A stretch of 64,000 nt of DNA from contig CM026431.1 in assembly GCA_014871385.1 (NCBI GenBank), forward strand, positions 4,628,604 to 4,692,603, read 5' to 3'. Every line of letters begins with the position of its first letter. The first letter of the stretch is position 1. The DNA is from Ceratodon purpureus (lineage: Eukaryota; Streptophyta; Bryopsida; Pseudoditrichales; Ditrichaceae). A program made the translations under genes and the position numbers. Shown here piece after piece: positions 11,762 through 23,150 of this stretch. The notes under the pieces are model-generated. The model worked only from the letters and a program-made list of their open reading frames with translations, searched no databases and was not told the DNA's origin.

Positions 11762-14580
11762 TCAATCTCGCTTAACGTCGCCTCCCGGAGCAGAGTATCT
11801 GGGAGCCCTACCCTCAGCCCATCTACCTGTGGTCGGACCTTTGTACTCTTCCTGATCCTCTCGGAAGGCACTGTAATCTAGACCCCTCAATAACATAACT
11901 AAAACGGCTATAATCAAGAATAAATAGGCTGCTGTTAGAGGTAAGTTGGCAGTGGCTCGTTCGTATAACGATGGAGTTCGCATTTTCTGTCGCTTGAGGG
12001 TGTTGTCTTTGAATCCGTGCAACAGTTTCGAGAGCTCTGACTCCACCGAGTTGCCAACAAACGAATCTGTATTGTTGCTCTGTTCCATGTACACACATTT
12101 CTTAGAATCAGTTTCTTACAAAAATAGACTGTCCTCACCAACCCAATGTCAGACAATATCACCTACAACTACTCTGAGATCACTTAGCAATTAAGTGGGC
12201 TTTCAATATACTTCATTTAACAGAGATGAATACCATTTGAAAGGCTTAACATACTATGATTTGCGTAACAAAGTAAATAATATTTTCCAACGTTTTCAAC
12301 GACAAGGCAGAATTATATCTAAATGTAACAATGTACAATCTATGAGAGCTGACGGCATGTAAACCCTTGCATGTCACCACTAAAGAGATTGGACACAGAA
12401 GTATGAAAACGGAAAAAGAAAAAAAATGAGAAAATGGAAAGAAATTGAAGATTCAAATATAACTGCACAAATCAAAATTGTCAATTGCAAACTCACCGTC
12501 ACAAAAGTATCGTCCTCCCAGACAAACACGGTGGGAAGCTTAGTATCTTTCTTGATGTAGAAGGGACGCAAAAAGTCTGGCCACTCAGGGCCAACCACAT
12601 AAGTAAATACAAACTTGCGATATGCAGGAGCAGCCATTTTCAATTTCTTGATGAACTGCTTGGCTTCAGGAGTACCATCAGAATCCAGAACAGCTACCAC
12701 CACTGGACGCCCGTCCTCCTTCACGGGCCTCAGTGTCTCCCCAGTTATAGGAGTAACAAGTGGAAGCAGATTTTGTGCAACAAATTCCGCTACATCCTCC
12801 GCTGCCACAAGCACCAAATTTCAAATCAGCTTAACATCCTCCAAAGACGAAGCCATTTGCCCCCAAAGCGTCCTACTAGCAAGTCAACAACTAGCAAGGG
12901 TTTACGTCCCAACCTTCAAAAGGACCATAAAACGTCGCTTTTTCTCCGTATTCACCACGCATCACGACAAGGGCAGGGCCCTTATCAAAGTCGAAGTCCT
13001 CCATGACGTTGTCGGAAAACATTTCCATCACAGCAAACCATGCCTTGGTCCGGTACTTCTTGGCGAGCTCTTCTAAGTCGATGGCTTTGAGGCCAAACCC
13101 AACGAAGAGAGGAATCTCAGGCCCAATGGATTTTACAAACTTTCGTAAGTCTGCTTCGGAGCTCAACTGTTCAATCGAAGGAGCCGACAAACGCCTCAAG
13201 TAAGATACAATACCATCAGCTTTTCGAGGACCCGCATAATCTGTAGGGAACCCATTGATGAAAAACTTCAGCGTCGGAAAGGCACTGGCAAACACAAGAG
13301 TGCGTCAAAAATAATGCCACCTGAAATTGGTTTCCGGTGCAATTTAAATACAGTTGCTAATACAAAGAAAACCCCTGATTGTTGCCTCCATATTTACTTA
13401 GAGGCCAATAGTTTTACTTCGGTCATAGTAAAAACGAAATCCATCACGCATTTCCTTTATCAACACCACGACTCTTCAGTCCACGGAAAAGGCCTAGTAT
13501 TGCTGCTTACAATCTATGATATTTATGGCAAAGTGATATGAGTCATCATTACAACAAGATCGAGGACCGCAGCACCGATAGACATAAACCTAGGTGGCGA
13601 CAATCATCCCCCGCACATACAGAAATGAAATTCACGTCAGCTTTCATGAAGTGATCATGAAAGGTGATCACCGTCCCAGAACTTTTTAATCGTTCCATTT
13701 CCATAAAGAGCGTTCAACACTTCCCTAGCCAGGACATGGAGTCTTATGCTACTGAACCACATGCAAGATTAAAATCCAAGGGCCAGAAAAGTAAGCATAA
13801 GACAATACCTTATTTTGTATTTCGAGGCAACTCTTGAGTGTTTCTCAGCATCAATTTTAGCCAAAACGATTGGCCTCGAATCCTGGGCAAGCACAGGGGC
13901 TGCGATGTCCAGCTGCAAACAAAATCACTCGTCGCAAAAACCAATTAGAAACCGATTGTTTACTGCAATGAGCATAATCCATGAACCAATACCCAGACAC
14001 AATTTCCTCCTACACAGTGAAATAAATCCGCAATCCCTTTTCCCCGATTCTCACAACTAACCAAACAACTAAACTCTAAAACTCTCCTAAACCTAAGAAA
14101 AACCAGGACAAACGCGAAAAAATGAGCTAGTTCGCCTCTGATAATCAAATATTCAAAGAGAAAACCCCAACCCTAAATGCCTCCACAAAACAGATTCTGC
14201 CTCTACAGCTGAAGACTATGCCCAAACATCCAACCAAGCGAAAAGAAGAGCGACTACTCAAGGCCCCCATCTGACATCAGTCCGAGGTCATCACAACATG
14301 AGCGCAGCAACGGGGAGACATGCAAGGATAAGCCCACCTGAGGCGCGAGACGCTTGCAGTGCCCACACCAGGGCGCGTAGAAGTCCACCAGGATGTGATC
14401 ATGCTTGGCAATTGCAGCGTCGAAGCTATCATCCGTGAGCTCCACAACACGCCCATAGAACCCACTCGCCGGCACCGCCTCTCCAACCACAGCCTCCTCC
14501 TCTAAACCTCCAGCTGATGAAATCACACAAATCACACATACCCAGTAACAGAAAACCCTCACTGATGACAACACCGCCAT
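11762..14580 (-). CDS. PDIL5-2: Protein disulfide isomerase-like, PDIL5-2 type
   Basis: Five exons on the minus strand (14580-14338, 13912-13809, 13284-12914, 12801-12497, 12079-11762) join in phase to 446 residues, close to the roughly 440 residues I recall for Arabidopsis PDIL5-2. A signal peptide covers about residues 1-24. A single thioredoxin domain carries the redox motif WCGHCK (CGHC at 72-75). Typical blocks follow: [28 protein letters not shown] and, further on, YGPFE. The last exon supplies a membrane span (about 388-405, [19 protein letters not shown]) and a charged tail, so the enzyme is predicted to be a type I ER membrane oxidoreductase acting on nascent secretory proteins. The start of the last exon is the least certain boundary: the CAG acceptor at 12080 keeps frame, but an AAG a few codons upstream would too. 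It shares a divergent upstream region with the coiled-coil gene. Confidence 0.92.
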
Positions 14581-15624
14581 GGCAAACACACCATCACTCC
14601 ACAAACCGGCTGAAAACAGAAACGAAGCCCCCCCCAAATCGCACCCACAAGGGGTACAAGACGACGGTTCCATGTGAAAACCTGACCCCCTCCCGGACAT
14701 AGGCATCAAACTATTCCCACAATAGCACATCCGAAATGCCGCAAATATGATTTCAAACTCCATATTCAACGGCTCTATCACAGACCCAAATGAAGCTCCC
14801 CTCAGTTGCATGGGTTTCCCACATCTTCTCCCAATGATCTCGTGCGAAAACTCTAGTTTCGCTTCAGCGATCTGTAACCTGGGATGTGAATGTGTATCAT
14901 TCCCGAGAGCTTTGATGAGTGTTTGATGTGTGTAGAGGATGTGGAGCTCGTGAGGTTTGGGAGTTTGGGTTAAGTGGGAACTGGGAAGTGTTTCATGTTG
15001 GTTGTTGATGTCGTCGGCTGGTTGTGGCATCTGAGAGAGATGTGTTGGATGGCGGATTATCTCTCTGGGATGGGTTGCGAGCGTTTTGTGACGGTGTTGT
15101 GATGGATATGCATGAGCTGGGGGTGATGGACGGGGAACGTGTGGCGCCCTGCGTGGAGTTGAGCGCGTCGTGCAACTCGCAGGTATTTGCACTTCTTCTC
15201 GGAGTTTCGTGTTTCCTGCTCGATGTGTTGATCGGTTAGTGACTTGGGGATGTTGTTGTTTTGAATGTGGTGCGAGTGTTCCGGGGGTTAGGGTTGTGTT
15301 GGGAATGAGTTATGTTGTGAGGATGTTGATCCTGTCTCTGCGCTCGTTTTGGCGTTGTTTTGTTATGGAGTGAGCTGTTTTTACCGATTGGCGCTGCTTT
15401 TGCGAAAGTTTCAATTGGCAGGAGAGTACACGTAATTATGTTAAGGAAGGTGGCCAGTCTCGTAAAGCCTCGCCATGCTGCGAGTTACACCTGCCGTCCA
15501 CTTCCCAGGTCCCTTCCATGTCCATTACACCTGAACATGGAAGAGTTTGTGGATGGATTGTGTTTTCCTTGGATTAGCTTCTATGTATGATGGGATCGTG
15601 GTTTGTGTATTGGCAGCTTGAGTC
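14581..15624. promoter_or_regulatory. Shared divergent upstream region, PDI-like and coiled-coil genes
   Basis: The two start codons (14580 minus, 15625 plus) are about 1 kb apart and point away from each other, so this interval must hold both 5' UTRs and promoters. It contains G/T-rich stretches around 14900-15380 and no clear TATA box. Open frames here overlap on both strands and none is convincing as a protein. Confidence 0.5.
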
Positions 15625-18600
15625 ATGCGTGAGCTTCCTGTGTCACAGAAAGGCGTGGAGAGGGCTGCAAGAGAGATTGCGGTGTTGGGGGACGATGTGG
15701 TAGACTTCGAGGAGCAGAAGTTGTGGCAAATTCAGAAAGAGGAGCTCGAGAAAGAACTTTACCATGTGAGTGTCAATGTTCTCTTGAGTATTTGTGCTAC
15801 CCTCTTGCGCAGTGTTTTTCGAGGTTCGCTCTCGGCTGTGTTTCTATGCATGATCCATGGCACTGGTTAGATCATTTGTGAGCGGCATACTTCAAAGACC
15901 AGCATGGCACTACCGTTCGAGCACAACCTATGGGGTACCCCGTGATCATGTGTAGGAGAACCATTTATTAGAGTTTTTTAGAACGGGCCTATGAGAAATC
16001 CACAGCATTAGGCGTCGTAGACACTCGCACCGTTCTAGTACCAACCTGTCTTCTCTACTCTCTTCGTCCAGATCTTCACTACTTAACAAGTACCTCCTGT
16101 AAATGTTGGCCCGCTGATTTTAGGATCGTGAAGTCACCATTTGTGCTAGTACTTAACATTTTGGACTTGTTTTAGAGTCTGAAGGGCCAACCATTAGCTC
16201 AATCAGCGCACATCGCTCTTGAGAGTTCTCAATCGTATAAGTCAAGGTTGTAATTCTTAATGTGGAGTTGCGAGGATTCAGTGTCTCGTTACTGGGTTTT
16301 AGCTGCTGATAGTTTTATTCACACGTACGTTGTGATGGTTTACGAAGTCCTCGTTCTGCAGCTGCTAATCTTATGGCTGGAAGACTGACATGGCCCTGTT
16401 GACGTGCAGTGCACGAAAGCTCACAAAATGAGCATTCTCCAGAGTGCATATGAGATGTCAAAGCTCCAGGTGTCTTTCGTTTTGGTGAAACGACAGGAAT
16501 CTCTCGCGAAAGAACAACTAGGTGAGCAGAGATTATCTAATTTGGTTATCTGTCTCATACTTTCTGAAGGTGTTACAAATCTCTGTAGCAAAATTGTGTG
16601 GGATAACTGAACTGTAGTGCTTCGAAAACTTACTTAATTACACCTTATTGCCAATAGGGGCTTCTCGTTTATCTGTATGTGTAAGACAAAGTTCAGGACT
16701 GCGCTCTTTGAGGTTCTCTTACTTCAATCTAGTATTTACAAACTTCTGCTTGTGCAGAGGATGCGCTTGGTGTTGTGAAGAAACTACAAGCGAAGGTGGA
16801 AAGGTTGAATGGCCAGGTTCGGCATACTGAAACTGAGAATCGGAGATTAAATACAGCATTGTCTACCCTAAGCTCTGAACTTGACAATCGAACTGCCGAG
16901 AAAGAGAATCTACAGAGGGCCCTTGAAGAAGCCAAGAAAGCCACCACCAATAACAGTATCAAGTCTGTGGATATCGTGGAGATGTGGACTGAAGAGACTA
17001 CACCATTGATTGCCCAACATGAGTTGGAAATTAAGCAGCTACAAAAGATTGAGAGCAATATGGCAATAGGGAAGGGTCTAGTGACAGATCGAAATGTTCT
17101 GGAGAAATGGACTCTAGAGAGTGAAGCCCTGCACTCTGCCACCATACAGTTGCAGGAACTGAAACGAAAGTTAGCAGTCAGTGAACGGCTTGAATCGGAC
17201 TTGGCTGCGAGCAAGTTAGGCTTGGAGAGAGTGACTACAGAGAAGAAGGAGCTTTTGATACAGCTTGAGGCAACTACCAAAGAGCTACTAGAATGTAAGA
17301 AAAAGATAGCAGATACCGAGTTGCATGACGCAGAGCTGGGAAGATATGCCCAGGTGCTGAATGTAGAGAAGATCACATTGATGGGCCAGCTTGAGCTACT
17401 AAGAGGGGAGCTAGATAAGCAAAAGGAGGCAGCTAGAATAGCTCAAATTGAAGCAAACAAGGTTAGTACATCTGTTCTGGAACTGAAACTGTCACCCTTC
17501 GGGAGATATTTCTTAAGTAGAGACGTGCAGTTGGTTTGGACTGGAAGGTAATTAGTTTACGGTATTCATCTTTGAATTCAGTGTCCCAAGGTTTTACCCC
17601 AAAAATCCTTTTGTTGTCGACCTATGGAATCTGACAGTGAATGTTGTTGTAGGCGATGGAAGCTGAAAGAGAGTGTGCGAAGGCTAAGAAGCTTGTGGAA
17701 GAGAAAGAGGAGGAGATGGAGTATTATATAAAACAGCTTGAGAGTCTGCGTGAGAAAAATAGTATGTTGCGTACTCAACTTGACATGGAACAACAGTGCA
17801 AAGAAGCAGAGGTGGGTGAATACAGCATGCTTTTACCTGAATGTCAACTATGCAAGAAATTTGGATCACATTTTAATGAAAAGATTACCATGAATGTGCT
17901 GTATCGGACAATGATGTCGGTTTTGTATATAAATTATGAAAGAATTCACTGTAGAATTTTATAGAAAATCAGTCCAAAATGTCCAGAGAAAGGTAAAATT
18001 ATCACGACGACAATTTTGTAACTTTTACACTAATAATCTACGACTTCAGGAAATTTTCTGTAATTTAGAAGTTTAAAATGTACTTAGAATTGAAAATCCT
18101 CCAGAACGTAATTACTTCGGCACTATCCTGTAAATCTGCCACTACCTTACGGCATCTAATAAGATCTTTCTGCGAGAGTTAACAGTCTATGTATCTACCT
18201 CTTTTCAGATGACTGCAATGCCGAAATTGCACGAACAGAGTATGAATCTGCTCAGTCGTAATCTCAATACGTCGATGGAGCTGGTGGCTAGCAACAGTGT
18301 TCAAAATCCTCAAAAGATACCTCCCGAACCGACTACGTTGGATGTAAGTAGTACGATGAAACAACTTTCTATTTAGTTCTTAACTCAGCGTGAGCTGTAG
18401 AAATAGTAACAAAATACCACCATTCCTGCTTTTTGGCTGATAGTTTGTTGTCCTGTATGCACCCTCTTCACTGGTGCTCGTGAGTGATCAAAAAGTGTAC
18501 TGATGCAGGTTTCGGAAGCAATTCCAGAAGCAGTGGAAAAGAAGAAATCATCTAAAGACAATTCCAGACGCGAGGTACCTACTAAGAAATAATCTACTTG

Positions 18601-19850
18601 GACTGACATAACCTTTAGGCTTTCATGCATGTGGGGACTCAAATTATTCATCCTTCAAAGATTATCGTTTTTTGTTTGTATCTGCAGGTATGCAAGAATG
18701 TAACAAGTTATGTTGTGATTACCAACGATGTATTCATTAGATTTGAACGTGTAGCTCCTACTTTGCTTTGAGCCTCTCTACTTTTCAAATCGCCTTCTGA
18801 TGCTCAGGAAGGCTAACTCCAGTTTATTCTGCTCAGCCCTTGCAAGAGATATCCGGCAAAGGAAAAGGCAGGTCAACAACTGAGGGTCTAGATAAAATGC
18901 CAAACCCTGAGCCAGATGCCGTAGAAGCACCTACAAGTCGTCCGTTAAAAAGGAGCTCCAGATTGAGGAATCGAGTGAGCACGCAACATTCGACGGTGAA
19001 CACTACAACTCCATTGAACTTAAATCGTACTTTTTGATAATGATTCTCTTCAACAACAGCAGCTATGCTAACTGATTCTCTTCCAGTTTGTTTTTAAACC
19101 CGCGGTTAGTGCTTTTAAAGTTAAGTTCAATCCCTTTGGAATTTAATGGACACTGTCAAATTGATAATTGACGTGTGTCCTATTTCACAATTTCACTAAG
19201 CCAAGTTATGTGCAAAATCAAAACAGGACTCTGCCTCTGCTACAACTGGTGGCCACAAACATGTCATCGACCTGGTGGAGGACGAAAACGATGAGAATGA
19301 CGGAGTCATAGAGGATGTCACACAAACAAACAGAAGGAGCGTTTCGAGACTGGTAAATGTCAACCGTTCAACTCATTTAACCTTCCTGATTCTAAAATGC
19401 CCGCACCAACGTAATCTATTGGAAAAACTTCAATTTCTATTCGTACATCAGACTCCGAAATGTCATGACACGTATTTTGAGATGGTCGATAAACAAGACT
19501 TCTTTGGTATATGAAATTTGCACAATGCACATTCCCTACGTATCTCCTTAGGATCATCAGCAATAATCAACACACAGCCACTGACTTGGAATTGGGGATA
19601 CTTGCTGCAGAAGAGACCTCCGGCACTTGTGCCCGCCGAAACTGAGACCGGCAAGAAGAAAGGACGGAAGAAATATTTGAACGCCAGAAGCACTGATGTC
19701 GAGCTTGGTCCAGCACATCTTCTTGTGGGAAGAAGCGACCGTGACGAGAGAGTCAAGAACCTCTCGAGTGCAGCCGGCATGTCAGATCTTCGCCCTACAC
19801 CACTGAGGTCAAGTGCTACACCCAGGACTGTTTCCAGGCTCCCTAGATGA
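15625..19850 (+). CDS. Long coiled-coil protein, 612 residues
   Basis: Ten exons join in phase: 15625-15765, 16410-16521, 16758-17461, 17653-17811, 18209-18343, 18509-18574, 18837-18974, 19087-19104, 19227-19352, 19611-19850. Residues from about 30 to 380 are dominated by heptad-like Leu/Glu/Lys/Gln patterns typical of an extended coiled coil. The C-terminal 230 residues are disordered-looking, with basic patches (KKKGRKK, RPLKRSSRLRNR), an acidic stretch (VEDENDENDG) and many Ser/Pro/Thr. The eighth exon is only 18 bases and encodes six residues. No membrane segment is seen. The mix of coiled coil plus basic tail suggests a structural, cytoskeletal or nuclear scaffold, but I do not recognise the family and assign no function. 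The ATG is the first in exon 1; a leader intron upstream is possible. Confidence 0.82.
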
Positions 19851-20879
19851 CACCGTGCTCTGATGAGCATACCGTTGCCCTGACGACTCCTGTACAGTAC
19901 AGCTTCCAAGCTCACTTGTCCAACTCTTGAACCATAGAATACACCTAATATACTAACGTCAGTGACTCAGTGACATTCTCTCAACTTCCAGAACTCTAGC
20001 CGTTGCCGGTCTTCTTCCTTGGGAGATGATATGGTAATGTACCATAATATTGTACTCTTTTTAGTTCCTGCTTGTTCTGGACACAATTATCTGCATCTGA
20101 ATCAATTTCCGGAAGTTCGCCTTACTAGTGACACCGAATCGACCAAATATTTTCACTAAGATACTCGTTGTTACTAGTAATTCTCCATAACCATTAGTTG
20201 AAAATAGCCCAAAAACATCATGATGATATTGAATAAATATCAGATATGAGATTTATGGTGATGATAAATGAAAACGAATTGGTGGTAATTGGTGAAAAAT
20301 AATGCTACTGATTGTGTTCACAATTCACTCGAAAATCGACATTGCCATAGTCGTCATGCATTGGCAATGATCGATAATTCATAGATTGCACGCATGAAAT
20401 GATGCTGCACTCCATGGCGTCTGTCTCCCTCTCACAGTTGATAAACTACTGCAAGTATCGTAATTAGGACATGTAAACTGCATGTAAATAAAGCTTCAAA
20501 CGCCTCTTGGTATGATTGAACGTGATTGCTATGATACAACAGGACTTTCTGCTACTGGTACATCTCAAAGACTCATTAAAGCATCATTGAAAATTGCACC
20601 GAGCATTGCAAGATTTCATAACTTATACAACAGGCCTATGGCTTCCAGCGTGTTCACTTCTTGCAACGGTGACATAAGCGGATTGGCGTAAACCTCAAGG
20701 CAATGCACCACGAGTACTTCGGAACGCATCTCACCTTGTGTGTGCATTTACCTAGAGTCAGTGTGTTCTGAAGTTGAATATGTCGTGCTTACCTATGAGT
20801 TTCTGAAAGGTGGAATGTGCTGTCCGAAAGGAGTGCATCCATACGTGCTCCTGGCAAGGTGATCGGAACGTTCACGGCG
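19851..20879. other. 3' region of coiled-coil gene and spacer
   Basis: This follows the stop codon at 19850. An AATAAA-type signal lies at about 20487-20492 but is over 600 bases from the stop, so the real poly(A) site may be nearer. AT-rich sequence runs to about 20640, after which GC content rises toward the acyltransferase relic. No other gene is seen. Confidence 0.4.
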
Positions 20880-21372
20880 CCAGGGCCGCGGGGTGGGGGA
20901 GGAGGGTTGCGCAGGAGGTGAGAGCGTTGGAGAAGATGCGAGTGAAATAGCCGGGGCGGCCCCGCCACAGTCGATCTCGTTTGCTTTGAAGCCCTACCAA
21001 ACGCCCACGACCAATTTTAATATCGTCACTGAGCTTCGGGCTACGAGCGCCGGAGACTTTTGTGCGACCAGCAGTCCTACCGCCGTCAGCAGGTACTCGT
21101 CTGTGTACCGGCGCGTGGCGCTCCGGATCAGGTCGGCAGTCAGGTACGGGCGCGCCGGATCAGGTCGGTAGTCAGGTCCCAAGTACGGATGCTCGATCAG
21201 GTCTCCCACGCGCGCCTCCGTGTGCCCATACAATACTACATTCCCGAAGTAGTTCGCTGGAAGCGGCGGGTCAAACCGGTTACGCCCGTCCACTGGCCAC
21301 GCCCTGGACGGCGCCGGCTCGCCGGCAGCTGTAGCAGCGCCACCAGTAGCAAGAGCAGCAGCTTTGGGTAAT
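20880..21372 (-). pseudogene. BAHD acyltransferase gene relic
   Basis: Reading the minus strand from about 21372, one frame gives an Ala/Gly-rich lead, then AWPVDGRNRFDPPLPANYFGN. This is the DGR...PPLP..YFGN block of BAHD acyl-CoA-dependent acyltransferases, followed by VVLYGHTEARVGDL and a helix-like stretch ending SSVTILKLVVGVW. A stop codon comes next, and the same frame continues GFKANEIDCGGAAPAI, which sits where the family has its DFGWG motif, here degraded to DCGGA. The N-terminal half with the catalytic HxxxD is absent. It is therefore a partial, inactive copy. It is markedly richer in G and C than both neighbours, which could reflect a different origin. Functional family members make phenolic and other acyl esters or amides. 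Confidence 0.75.
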
Positions 21373-21441
21373 GTGTACTCTTCCTACGTGTGTTTCAAAT
21401 GCATCACAGCTTTGAAGAAGAAGAAGAAAAATTATGCATGC

Positions 21442-21447
21442 TTTATT
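21442..21447 (-). other. Candidate poly(A) signal of the Cys-rich gene
   Basis: TTTATT on the plus strand is AATAAA on the minus strand, about 220 bases after the stop at 21667. The distance is reasonable for a plant 3' UTR. It is a short motif and could be chance. Confidence 0.35.
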
Positions 21448-21666
21448 ACTTGCATGGTCCAGACAGCTTACAGAGCAAATTCGAAAGAGGCATCAAGCCA
21501 CTCACTAAGTGCTTTGCACTGCACAATCAACCGACAGATAGCAGAACTGTATAATCCAAATAAAACACGCATGAATTTACTTTTATCGATCCTCCCAATC
21601 ACTACACGACCTATCACAAGGGAGCTAATGATCGGCTCCTCTGTTTGATGAGGACGCAACTCTGCT

Positions 21667-23150
21667 TTAGACTATAATGCAAGTGCCGTTAACGCAACTC
21701 TTATCCGACTCGCATATAGCATAACAGCCGCCACAGTTTTGGTCATCAGTTTGATTATAAACCTCGCAGCCGTCGGCATCCATGCGGTCAGTGTTGCAGT
21801 TGTTAAACCCGGGCTGGCACTCATTAGAAAGTTCGCACACGCCGGCATTGCACCCAAAAATCTTGGCATTAGGATACTGCGGGCACACATTGCCACAGCC
21901 GCCACAGTTACCAGCATCCTCGTTGGTCTCTGTCTCGCAGCCGTTTGTCCAGTCATTGTCGCAGTTGGCCCACCCGGCCTTGCACACGGGCTCAGCGCAC
22001 ACGCCGTTCACACAAGAAGGTGCAACTGTATTCGCCGGTGAAGGGCATTGTTGATAACAGCCGCCACAGTTATTAACATCACTCTGATTTGGAGTCTCAC
22101 AGCCGTCGGCATCCATGCGGTCAGCGTTGCAGTTGTTAAACCCGGGCTGGCACTCATTAGAAAGTTGGCACGTGCCGAACAAGCACCCAAAAATCTTGGC
22201 ATTGGGATATTGCGGGCACACATTGCCACAGAAGCCACAGTTAGCAGCATCAAAGCCGGTCTGTGTCTCGCAGCCGTTTGACCAGTCATTGTCGCAGTTG
22301 TACCATCCGGGCTTGCACACGGGCTCGGAGCACACGCCGTTCACGCAAGAAGGTGCAACTGTATTCGCCAATTGCTTGCAAACATTGCCACAGGCGCCAC
22401 AGTTCTTCGAGTCCTTGCTGGTGTCCGTCTCGCACCCATTGCGATGGATGTTCTTGTCGCAGTTGGCCCACCCGGCCTTGCACACTGGCTCCGTGCACTT
22501 GCCGTTCAGACACTTCGTCTCGGCGTGAGGCACTTGCTTGCAAACCTTCCTGCAGCCCCCACAGTTCTTCACGTCCTTGCTGCTGTCCGTCTCGCACCCA
22601 TTGCGATGGATGTTGTTGTCGCAGTTACATCGCCCGGCCTTGCAAGTGTATTTGCACTGGCCGCCCACGCACGAAGCCACGGTGTAAGGCAGATTAGTCT
22701 TACACTTGTAGCCACAGGCACCACAGTTGTTAACATCCTTCGCCACATGTGTCTCGCACCCGGGTTTACGCTTATTGCAGTCCTTAAACCCCGATGGACA
22801 CTTGTAATTCGCAGCCTCGGCGCTAGCTGCACCGTACACAAAACATAATTCTCACGGTGAGCACAAGAACCTTGTAAGCATAGCATTAGCAGTATCCTTA
22901 GTTTACGCACGTACTGTAAGTTCAAATTGCATGCAAGTGCATTCCACTCATTTCTGATAAGCTGGAACGGAGTGACAGCATGATCAGTGACTCGACTGGA
23001 ATCAGGAAATACATGCATGTAGGCTCAATCGGAACGACGCTGAGACAGATTTCAATGAACGGAGGGAGGTGCTGAGACGTAACCAATGAAGAGGACCGCG
23101 AGTGCCAGCATGAGCAGGCACGCATGGCGCCACTGCTGCGAGGTTGCCAT
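21667..23150 (-). CDS. Secreted Cys-rich protein with seven GCET/NCGxC repeats
   Basis: Two exons, 23150-23084 and 22826-21667, join in phase 1 (ATTG|GTTACG ... GTGCAG|CT) and give 408 residues. The first exon encodes a signal peptide (ACLLMLALAVLFI) that runs into ASAEAANYKC after splicing. The mature chain is seven tandem Cys-rich modules built as C-x-GW/F-x-NC-N... GCET...D..NCG.CG..C, each with about eight cysteines, and no other domain. The pattern resembles plant STIG1-like cysteine-rich secreted proteins and also a repeat common in myxobacterial surface proteins. A role in the wall or extracellular space is inferred only from the signal peptide and cysteine density. Two neighbouring pairs of modules are nearly identical at DNA level, showing recent internal duplication. 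The alternative start further upstream lacks support. Confidence 0.85.
21769..22400 (-). repeat. 333-bp internal duplication in the Cys-rich gene
   Basis: The block beginning GCCGTCGGCATCCATGCGG at 21769 recurs at 22102, an offset of 333 bases or 111 codons, and the match continues to about 22066 and 22400 with scattered differences. It covers two Cys-rich modules. Being a multiple of three, the duplication keeps the frame. Confidence 0.85.

Noticed and set aside
11762-12094. Independent small membrane protein of 110 residues
   Set aside because: It supplies the membrane span and tail expected at the end of PDIL5-2 proteins and joins exon 4 in phase, so it is the last exon of that gene.
12380-12817. 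Separate 145-residue minus-strand protein
   Set aside because: Its first part is exon 4 of the PDIL5-2-like gene; the rest runs into the intron after a GTGAGT donor.
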